Positions 13,201 through 25,200 of a stretch of 64,000 bases of DNA are shown one piece after another. Position 1 is the stretch's first letter; each line of letters begins with the position of its first letter. Under the pieces are notes generated by a model. The model did no database searches and was not told where the DNA came from. It saw only the letters and a program-made list of their open reading frames with translations. The translations under genes and the position numbers were made by a program. The DNA is from Echinarachnius parma (lineage: Eukaryota > Echinodermata > Echinoidea > Clypeasteroida > Echinarachniidae): positions 124,001-188,000 of the forward strand of contig JBAMJV010003369.1 of NCBI GenBank assembly GCA_037951105.1, written 5' to 3'.

Positions 13201-16200
13201 TCTATTGAGACTGTTCTAGATATTTGTAAGACTATTGATGCCTTGAAATGCCGCGTGTGCCACTTGCGGGGAAGGGGGGTATACCGCTTTGTTTTGACAT
13301 ACGAGATAAATGATTGATTGTAGTTGTACGAGATTGCAATTCCACATTAATATTAATTAGGTTATTTAGCCCAAAATACGAAAAGAAAAAATTTGTTAGG
13401 ACCCTAATGGCAAAATGACACTTCAATTGAACAATAAAATGAAAACTTCTGAAAGGATGATAAAAATTACTATTTTTGAAACAAATATCAATAAAAACAG
13501 AGAATTTAAATATTTTCTGTATGCAGAATATACAAATTTTTAATTCTTTTGTCGATATTCATCTTAAAACACATTTGTTTTGAAAATCCTTGCTGAACCG
13601 ATTGTTTAATGACATCCTTTTGACCATACAACTTAAAAACTTAAAGTAGCTATGAACAGAGAAAATTTTGCATGTATATAATATACTTGAAATGGTGCAA
13701 TTTGGTGCACGTCACACAAGCAGCCAGAGCAATGCCAGCCTACACTGGAACTACGTGACCCGGTTTATAGAAAAAAAACTCACCCCAGACCATACGCAGG
13801 TTACACAACAAACTGAGATAATTTGTTCGCGCGCGAAGCGCGCAGCGAAAATTAAAAGTGGAAATTACGTTTTTAACGTTAGAATTAACAAGTCTAAGCT
13901 CATACAACGAATGTTTTCTTTCCCACTCGTATACAGATACACACACAAACAAATTATCCTTCTCTAAAAGCTGGGGGGGGGGGTAATTTTACATGTCATT
14001 CCCCCACCTTGTGAGGTGGGGGATGCATCCCCCTCATCCCCCCGTTGTCTACGACCCTGTTTGACGATATACGATTTGTATGGAACCTGTTTTTATTTTA
14101 AAGGTACCTGATTATAACGTCCATTATCTTGTTTTCTTTTAGGTGGTCAATATACACTGTTTGATGAAATTCGTCTATAAAGTTCACTTGTTTATAGTGG
14201 CCACATATCTATTTTTCCTTGGGTGGTGAGCGTACGAACGATATTTTGGGACTTGTCTATGAAGGTCACCTGATTGTAGCGGCCAATTAGTTTTCTCTTA
14301 TAAACAGGTTTCGTCTAGTGAAACCGCTGTGGCTAAATATCCATAGAGCTATAATCACAGCCCTATGGAATCTTTCATATGGTATGCAGGCGGTAGCCAT
14401 CACAGAGGTCAGTGTGGGCGATCGTTAGACCAAATGAGAATTAGTCTACATGGTCATTAGCCGAAATAGTGTTCAGACGAAATGGCATTAGACGAACTGC
14501 TTTTAGACCAAGTGGAAAATAGACCTATTGGTATTAGACGAAATGGTAATATACCAAATGGTAATAGACTAAATGGATATTAGACCAAATGGTTATAGAC
14601 CAAACGGTAATTAGACGAATTGCATATAGACAAAGTGAAGAGTAGCCTAACTGAGTAGCCTAACTGAGAACTGGTATTAGACGAAGTGATAATTGACGAA
14701 ACAAGGGGGAAAAAAAGTAGACGAAGTGACAATTGGCCCATTTGGTGATTAGACGAAACGGAAATTGCCTAAATGGGGATTAGACCTAGTGATGATTAGA
14801 CCAAATGGGTTTAGCCAAAGTGGAGTTAGACGAACTGATGATTAGACCAAGTGGTATTAGACCAAGTGAATATAAACCCTCGTGTATATTCCAATACGGG
14901 TATGTGCCGCTTCAGAGGCCCCTTTTTCACAGCCGATCCGACCGCTTCTAAGGATCATATTTTCATCAAAAATGGCCGGTCGCCGCTCCAGGGGTCACAT
15001 TTTCATCAAAAAGATCCGATCGCCGTCTCCTAATGGGCCCATTTTTATTTGTTGTTAAAGGGTGATCGCAGCTTCTAAGGGTGTAATTTTCAGGGGGGAA
15101 AAGGCCGCTCTTAATACCCCGGCCTCTCGCGAAAAAGAGGTTATTTGGAATAAACAAGATTATTTGCGATGGATCGAAACGATATAAAATTGATACAAAT
15201 ATTAATAAAGATGGTAATCAAACAATGGAATATGAAATTGAAATGCAATAATAATATTGATCATTCTAATATTGATAATAATAATAATAATACTACTACT
15301 AATAATAATAATGATAATGGTAATAATAATAACAAAGTACCACTAATGATAATGTTAATCATAATTATCATCATAATCATAATACTACTACTAGTACTTA
15401 TACTTATGATAAGAATAATAATAATTACAATACGAAGAATAATAATAATACAATAAGATTACCACATTTACTCCAAATTTGGGAACACTAAATTCATTTG
15501 TAAGTGGAAGCCCTGTTTGTTCTTGTGTTGGTTATGGGGTTCATTCAAATGTATTTATATGGCTTTTGGCATATTCAAATGTGGTATCAATATGTATTCT
15601 GTAATCTGTAAGACATATTTGTTAAGTTGCAAGAGATTTGGGGTGGAATCCTCAATGCGTTCAACGTGTATTTCGTCTTTCAAAACAGTCAAAGTAAAAT
15701 TTTCCAAAAAGCGACAGATATACGTGAGTGGTTCTATTGTGTTGGGATTCGTTGACCCCGCAGTGAGCGATGTTTAACACGGTAAATTCACAAAAAATAG
15801 AAGCATAGGACAATCCCCAGGGGCCAAAACTTTGGAGACGCAAAGGAGCCCTTTATTCCCGGGTACACCTCGGGAGACTCATATTTTGGGATTTGTTACA
15901 TTCTCCTCTAAATATTAATATGTTCAGAAATCAGTACGCTTTTCGATGCACAAAAGACCTCTGGGCTGCCGGTCTATCAGACCCCCGTTTTGAAGTTGGC
16001 TGAGGCACAACCCCGCTCCTCAGACCCCTGTTTTTGTTTCGCAAACAGATAATTCGAGTACCATCCAGGAACATGATGTCAACCTGCACTAACAAACGTG
16101 GATGGATGGCAGTATTGTATCCGAGTCCACCCAATCCGAGTCCGAGTTCAGACCATCCGAGTCCGAGTCCGAGTCGAGTCAAGTTCTTTTTAAAAAATGT

Positions 16201-19200
16201 ATTCATTTTCTTTACCAAAGTGATTAAAATGAATCACTTCATACAGACAAACATTGACCGGCCTCGAGCTGAACTCGGCCCGAGTCATTGAGTCCGCGAC
16301 CTTCAAGTCCGAGTCCGAGGCCGATGCCGAGGCCCCGAGGCCGAGTCCGAGGCCGGCCTTGAGTCATCCAACACTGACATACTGATGGATGGATTAAAAT
16401 ACAAACCTCTCAAAAAAGTTCCGCAATTCAAGTTTAAGCGTTCATATTTTTCCAATCCCTATTATTATCTTTTAAATAAGCCTGACATTGAACATGGCTG
16501 CTTCTAATTTCGTTTTTGCTAAGGGCGAACTCATAATTAGTAGTGAAACAGAGCTCTTACTATTGCTTATTTCGGTATATTGCACGTTGGCGATATACCA
16601 GCATTATATTGCACGCTCAGTTTGTGCAAACTTCCAATGGAACCAATCGAGTCGCGAACAAGATAGCAAGGGAGGGCGCAATATTTGTTTGTGGGCTTGT
16701 TCTTTATCGGAGCTCGGTGCTTTTGATGTGATTTTGATGTATAGTCGTTCATTTAATTTGTTTATTGTGTTTATTTTGTCGGCAGGTTACCTGCGTGCCA
16801 TTTAACGAATGATGACAAACGTAACCTACATGTGCTCTTTGATGGGCCTCTGTGCGGAACTCGCCATTCTTGCTGGCTTCTACTCCTTTGTTGGGCGCTA
16901 TATTCAAACGCAGTACGACGTGTCGCCGGCGAAGACTAGCATACTTATTGGTATGTTGCTTGATGTTACAGATTGTGATGTGTAGGGACATACATGACCG
17001 CGGTCCGTCCATAACTGGGCTAGTTCTTGGGTGCATAACAGTGAGCCAGTTTGGTTCCACGCGCAATGCGTTCGCAGAATGGCATTGCGTGTCCGATGTA
17101 CTGCTTACCCTTTGTAGAGTTTACCCTAATTCTAACGGTGCCAATGGTCCATATCATTTTGCGTCTTGACATACACATAATTTATATAAATGAGGCCTTT
17201 CAACATGTAGGGAATTAACCCTATGGGAGCCACGGTCGGATCAATTCCTCGTCATCGTAGAATCAGATCGGTTGATTTGGTCCGAAATTCACATGATAAT
17301 ATGGATTAATTAAAATTCGTAGTGTTCTCAAAACTAGGGTATAATAAATAAAATTAGACGTTCTACTCACACACAAATAGGATGCGTCTCCTCGCCAACG
17401 CTGTTCCTCGGCAACCTCATCGGCGGGTTCGTTGTCAAGAAGTTGAAGCTGAAGATCCGTGGATTGGCCGCCATGACGATGATCATCAGTCTGACGGTGT
17501 TCCTCATGATACCCCTATTTTTCACTGTGGGGTGTAACAACTCACCCATTGCTGGCGTTACGGTTCCCTACCCTGGAGAGAATCAGTAAGGAATGAAAGA
17601 TGTGCATGCTAGGGGATGTCGAGTGTGGTCCGAACACCGTATATCTACTCACTATAGGCTACTTTGTCATACTATGTGCGCACTAATTATTTTGGGATAT
17701 TCGAGCGCATTTGAGCGTGCATTAACAAAATCGGGTTATGTTGCCGCTGTTGTTGAATCTGCTGCTATGTCAGTGGTTATGCAACCCGCTTTTGTTAGTG
17801 CAAGGTCAGGTGACGTTTCATATGGAGCAGTTGGAAAACATAGCAGCCTCCTGTGTTTGGTCAAAACAAAAATCGACAAAACGCTGAAATTTTCGCTTAC
17901 TGTTTCTGATAAGCGCATAATTTTAATGAGGTCTTGTCGTAAATAATGGAAATAATCCTTTATCATCTGTTTTGAGAGATCGGTAAATTAATCTTTTTCA
18001 TGGCCTCTTTTACATTTTAGACCACGTTTAAACCATTCCAAAGTTAAACTTGTGCATCCAATTCTTACCGATCCACTCATGCCTGTGCATCATTTATATG
18101 CAGGAAATAGCCGTGATGGTATTGATAATCAGCCAGTTTGTTTTCAAATGAGCACTTTCAAAACAATGCATAAATACCCCTTTTTACTGGAATTAAATGC
18201 CATTTTCTTTTAGAATGTGTCAGAAAAATTGTAAACAAAATTACATTGAGATGATTTTTAATTTTGTTCTAGAATTGAATTAGCGCCCCCATGCACTAGT
18301 GACTGCGCCTGCACATCTGGGACCTACACTCCTGTTTGCGGCTCAGACGGTCTTACGTACGTCACACCCTGCCACGCTGGCTGTAAAATCAACGTGGGTG
18401 GTGTCATGTCAGACGATGCAAATGGAACCGAGGTAAGATCGTACTCCTTTACCACCTTTCCTACTATAACAGGGCAATTTTTGTAGGATTAATACAGGAG
18501 CCACTAGAATCCCATGAGCAATGGGTTAAATTTCATCTTTTCTATCGTGGGCGATATATTTTGATTTGCTTGTTTACTACAGCTCGGATATTCGAACCTA
18601 AACTCTTTTGCATACAATTATTTTGTAGACTGCATAATTATTGAAATAAAACAAGTCAAGTTCAACCCTTTGTGCTAAACGTGCATGGTGGTCAATACCA
18701 CCTATCTGCGTATATTATATAGATGTTAATTCTCGTCGGAGGGAGCATGAAGAAATGTTCATCTCCGAGGGATTTAAAATATTTATAATAAGTCCAACAG
18801 TTAAAATCTTTTCACATTTGGCACCTTTGTTCGATTATAAATTGTAGCTCTTCGAAGTGATATTTTGATATTGTCATTGTGCCGCCATAGTTTAATCTCT
18901 CATGGGTTGTGCGTATTTTGTAATTTACACAGTGGCATTTTGGAGTCATACCATAGTAGTATATGACTCCAAGTACCACTTCTTTGATTGATTAACATCG
19001 CGCGCATACCGTTAACTGGTGGTGGAGAGAATATCACAGAATATTCCTTTCCGAGGGATTTCATATGATATTGAGGGTAGACGTAGTCGAGGGACTTATT
19101 GTCTTCAAGAAATAGCATTTCAAATCCCGAGGGAACATTCCATGATTTACCCGACAACAAAGGTAACATCTGTTATATTATATGATCAAAGTCATACTTT

Positions 19201-22200
19201 CAACCCCTCTGAGCTCGATTAGAAAATGTGACTTTCGTAGTGATATGTTGACAAGTGACTGTCATTGTGACGTCATAATAGAACCTCTTTCTCTTTCCCC
19301 TCTCTCATCGTGACGTCATAATACAATCTCTATTGCAGCGCGCGCAGTGCGGTGAATATTGGGTTCTGCCCATAGAAGTATGAATAAACAAACCAACCGG
19401 TTTATAACTAGAAGCAAAGACGCTTAATGGAAAGACCGACCACTGGACAATTTTCTTGTACAAAGTGAATGGGCAGCGCGCGATGTCCTCAGTTAATGCG
19501 CGCAATTACAGTCCTGACGTCACAATGCAAATTGCACAGGGGGTTCCCCACATATTTATTTTTGCAGTTGTTGTTGTTGCTGCTGGCTTAATGTGAATGA
19601 CTCGGCTATTTTTAGCCTAGCAACAACACTATTTTCGGAAATAAATCAGCTGACTAAGCGCACCGATTTTATAATGCGCACACATACGCAGTTATCATTG
19701 GTCAATTATTCCACAAAGGAGTATCATGTTGGGAAGAACAAAGTCGATTGGTTTGTCGGTGCGTATATTCCAGACAGTGTGCGTGATAATATGCAAATAT
19801 CCAAATATGCCATTGCCTGTTTATTGTGCACGTTCGAGATCTGTGAATTTAACAATTCTTTATTTCAAAAATGTGAGTGAAAATCTCTAAAAGCTCATCG
19901 ACAATAATTTTTAAATATTTTTACATATACAAAGACAATATTGAATTAGAAAAACAATGTGTCCCCCAGGTGTACTCAACTTGGAGATAAGCTGATGTTC
20001 AATCGTCATACTAGCCTGAATTTGCCGAGTTTAAGTAAGTACGTTCTGATCCTTACTTTTGTTTAAATTAATACTAACAAAGGGAACCTTTGTTCCAAAA
20101 AAGCTCATCGACAATAATTTTTAAATGTTTTTTAATTAATTAAAATAAACAAGATTCAGTACTGTACCCAAACCTCTGGGTGTACCCAACTTTCTCTTTA
20201 GCTCGATTTAAATCTTCATTCTGTTTGAAGGGACATCGCTGCGCGACCGCCAGTGATCTGTCTTGTAATTCTACAGTCTTTGCTAGAAGGCTCACTTAAC
20301 GCGCGCAAGTCACGTGTCCCATAGACTTTGTACATGGGCAACATGGCGGAGTGAACCGATTTTTGAAGCTCCCGTAGCCTACTTCTCTACGTCATCGCGT
20401 AGTGACCTAGAAATACTTGACCAATCATCATGCTATGCAGTGCGTAGACTATCGCGCCTATTTTCCTGCGCACTGTCCTAGATTTGTATCACGCTTATGA
20501 ACAATGTGATCCATGGTGACGTATGCATATGAACTTGTTTTATTGACCTCGATCCGGTGACGACGCGTATGAACTATTCTGTGATTGGTTTACTGTAGTT
20601 TCCAAGTAACCCATAATGCAACCAGTTGTAGGCTCTTCCGGTGAGCAAAAATCGTGGCACTCTGGCAGCAGTGACACCCCCCTGGTTCTGCCCATATAAG
20701 TAGTATATAAATAACTAGAAGAGAATCTACGCACTGCGCGCTAATTTTCCCATAGCCTTAACACGCAGCAAACATGGCCGGTGTGGTGCTATATCCGTGA
20801 CCTGCGAAATCCGTACCCAGTCGCAAATGCGCATGCGCTTAGACAGTTATGCCTATATATTGTGCGTGTCTTGCGAAAATCGTGTCCATTATTACGCCGC
20901 AATTTCATTCAAATAACAAATTGACACATGTTTTATCAAATTTTTAAATGGCGTGAATGGATTTTTTTAATCCACCGTCGGGTTTTGACAACACTTTGTG
21001 CTGCAAGGAGCCTCAAGGAGGGATTTTGCATGCTTTATTACAAATGGCATGAATGGGAACGAATTTTGCAGGCAATTTTCCCACAGGTGCGCATGCGTAT
21101 TTGCGACTGCGTACGAATTTCGCAATGCGTACGGATTTAGCGTGGCACCGGTTAGGGAAACTTCATGGACTGGCTAACATGGATCGCTGGGTATTTTGTA
21201 GTCTATGATCTAAGACCCTCGATCGCATGCTAAAAATAATCCCACCACCCGTAATAGATAGCCGCCAACGAGAGAGATCTGCACAACAGCAGTGATGGCT
21301 GCCAGCCGAGGCCTCGTGAGAAGCGATCACTGATGTTACGCAGACCTCTCTCGTTGGTCGCGCTATGTTCAGCATGCGATCGAGGGTCTCGATCCTAGAC
21401 TAAACGTATCCCAGAATTCCATGTTAGCCAGTCCATAAGTATTTCCAAGATTAGCGCGCAGTATGACCCCCCTGGTTCTGCCCAGGGGGGTCATACTGCG
21501 CGCTAATCTTGGAAAACTTTATGGACTGGCTAACATGGAATTCTGGGATACGTTTAGTATAGGATTGAGACCCTCGATCGCATGCTGAACTAGCTCCTAC
21601 CACCCATAGCGCGACCAACGAGAGAGGTCTGCGTAACATCAGTGATCGCTGCTCACGAGGCCTTGGCTGGCAGCCATCACTGCTGTTGTGCAGATCTCTC
21701 TCGTTGGCGGCTATCTATTATGGGTGGTGGGATTATTTTTAGCATGTGATCGAGGTTCTAGATCATAGACTACGAAATACCCAGCATTCCATGTTAGCCA
21801 GTCCATGAAGTTTCCCTAACCGGCCATGTTTGCTGCGTATTAAGGCTATGGGAAAATTAGCGCGCAGTGCGTAGATTTTCTTCTAGTTATTTATATACTA
21901 CTTCTATGGTTCTGCCAAAGACTATAGAATTACAAGACAGATCACTGGCGGTCGCGCAGCGATGTCCCTTCAGGCAAAATGAAGATTTAGCTTAAGCGGG
22001 ACTTTAGTAACCATAGGGAATTCAGAATATCGCTATATTTATGTCATTTTCATTGATACCAAAATATTTTGAAATTATAGTCGATAGCTTTTTTGGAACA
22101 GATGTCCCCTTCTTTAGTAAGAATTTTAAAGAAAATAAGGATCAAACTGTACTTACAAAAACTCGGCAAATTCAGGCTATCATGAAGATTGAACAACAGC

Positions 22201-25200
22201 TCAGTGTCGACTTTAGTAACCTTTAGGGCTATGTCTTTATGTAGAATTAATATTACCCTCATGATAAGAAAAATATTTAAAAATTATAGTCGATAGCGAT
22301 TTTACAATTAAAATCAAAGCTGTGAGAAACATATTTTTTTATAATTAAAGATTTTTACCGTGTAGAGAAAAATGGCAATGGCTACTCGCGTATTATCATG
22401 TTAATGCGCGCTCAGTCCGCGCGCTGTCTTTATTTAATTCTTTATAATTGTACGCGTACCCAAGTGCGCAAAACAAATTTCACGCGCGATATGCAAATTT
22501 GGGGTCGTCAAACTTGATCACGTCTTCTTTTTAGTCAGGCGAAGTAAACATTGTTATTGTGACGTCATAATGAAAAGCCTGCGTATCAAAGTGCGTGTTA
22601 ATTTTGTACATCGCGCTCTGCCCATTCACTTTGTACAGGATAATTGTTCAGTGGTCGGTCTTTCCATTAAGCGTCTTTGGTTCTGCCGTGTAATACAATA
22701 CAATATTGCAATCACGTGTTTGTGTGGAGCCAATCATGACTCGCATTTTACTAAGTCACAATATCATACTTTCTAACCAGGCGCTCGGGATCATAGAATG
22801 GCGAAAGGTTCTTAAATGCGCATACAACTTTCCAGAATACTTAATTACCGGGTAATCCCTTTTTGTAGAATTCACTAATATACATTTAGTCTAGGGCTAC
22901 ATAAAACTGAGGAAGGCGCTGCTCTATACTGTATATTTTATTATAATGTCTGTATGCCTATATGTGCTAAATCATACACAGTTCGTAATACCCAATTTAG
23001 TCCAGTGATTAGTAAAACGACGTGAAATTGCGCGATTTAACACAGGGATATGTTTAACTTACTGTTAAGAATATAATGTCTGTATACATTCTACATGTAG
23101 AGCCTTTTCACCGGATGCTCGTGCATGGGACCGAATACAACCTCTTTCCATTTCGACGACGATGCCGACTCACGTGACATGGCTGATGAATTCATTGCTG
23201 TGCAAAAGGCGTGTCCTCGAGACTGCTTCTCGCAACTCTTCGGGTTCATGTTCTTGTTCGGTGTGTTGGGATTCGTTTCAGCCATCATCCAAAATCCCAG
23301 TTTTATGTTGAGACTAAGGTAAGAAAATGCGATTTAAAATCAATGCTCATGCCTAGGACTCGGTAACAATGATTTGGGATTAAGCGCCCGTTACGCTCAT
23401 TCTGCATGTGTTTCCCGATGCATCGTACGATTTGTATTGGCCAGAGCTAGGCACATCGTATAACACGCAAGGGCACCAGAATCGTAGAATTTGACCAATC
23501 TTAAGATTTTGTGACCTCATTTTGGACCTCTATATAATTTTTGGCTTTTACAGAAATCTGAATGATGTTTGCGATTAATTATAAACATGATTATATAACC
23601 ACATAGTTGTCATAAAGTTAACTCTTTCATTTTGTTAAAGGTGTGTTGATGACGAGGATCGTGCCATTGGTATCGGGTTTGGAAGTCTGATCTACCTTGT
23701 GTTAGGTATGTACCTGGTTGATTGATTGATTGATCGGTAAATCGAGCAGTCGGTTGGTAGTTTGTTTGGTTGATTGATTGGTTGTTGGCTGGTTGGTTGG
23801 TTAGTTGCTTGCCTTGTTGGGTTGGTTGGTTGTTGGTTGCATGGATGGTTAGTTGATTGATTGGTTAGTGGTTGGGTGGTTGGTTGGTTGGTTGGTTGGT
23901 TGGTTGGTTGGTTGGTTGGTTGGTTGGTTGGTTGGTTGGTTGGTTGGTTGGTTGGTTGGTTGGTTGGTTAGTTGGTTGGTTGGTTAATATGATAACATTC
24001 CCCATATAACTGTGTATTAAAGGGATAGTTGAGTTTTGTATAGAGGGCGCTACACAAAATAATTAAAAACTGATTGTCAAATTCGAAAGAGCATACAATA
24101 TCAATGACAGAATAAAATTTATTTGATCAAAATCGGTTTAGAAAGGGCTGAAATATCCATTAACATAACCAGTTGTAATAAATGTGGGGCCCCACAATTA
24201 TTCACTAATTTTGGACCAGCCGTTGAAAATCTTTAAAAAAATGCTTCTTCTTTTCAAAAAATTACAAAGGAGTTTAAAACAAAATCTTATCACTATTTTA
24301 ACAAAAAATTACGTGCACAATATTTTATTTAAAATGGTTGAAACCAATGATTTTTTAGACAGCGCCCTCTTGAGTTGTAACAGCTCTTTTTAATGATTAC
24401 CGGCTTTTTGTAATGTTTTGTTCCTTTTGAGCATGGTGGAGTTGTGACTATTAGTTTGTAATGTAATGGTGGGTCTTTCCAAAAGGTGACCCCCCGATTT
24501 CTGACACCCCTGACACCCCTATTCTGACACCCTTTTTTCCCCATTCATTTTGTACACTGATTTTTTCCCCTTTCCCCCGCTTTTTTTTCATGAGACAGTC
24601 TCTGTGAATGGTTCTTTTGCTTGTTAATATTCATTAGCTATTTAATCGATCTTTCCTAAAGAGAGGCTTGGTCTAATTTCGTTTCTTTGATTGGCTTTTT
24701 AGGAGAGGCTTGGTCGTTTTCGAATCTGAATATTCATTAGCTATTTGTGTACGTACGTGTGGGATCATGATCTCGTCGTGCGAAACATACGACGACCCTG
24801 AAAATGAATATTTTACCGAGAAAATCATAAAATGAGTCACGTTTGTGATCTCTTAAATGTGCAGTTTGATGTATACCATTGAAGTGTTAATAAACGGACG
24901 CATTTTGTTCTCACGGCCATTTTTCAAGGAGAATGACAGAGTTGTTCGTTCTTGTTCGATAAGTACACAAACACTCGCGGCTAGTTTGCGTGCTCCGATC
25001 CGGCTAGCTCCATGCAGCTAGCTTGCCCCTATTTTTTAGCAGATATAGGTCGGTGGTGTGCAAGACCATCGGCACGAGTGGAAAACCGGTGAGCAGATAT
25101 AGGTCGGTGGTGTGCAAGACCAACGGCACGCGTGGAAAACCGTGTTTTTTTGCTTTTGTTTCCTTAAATAATTTCTTCTCACAATCATGGGAGTAAAATT

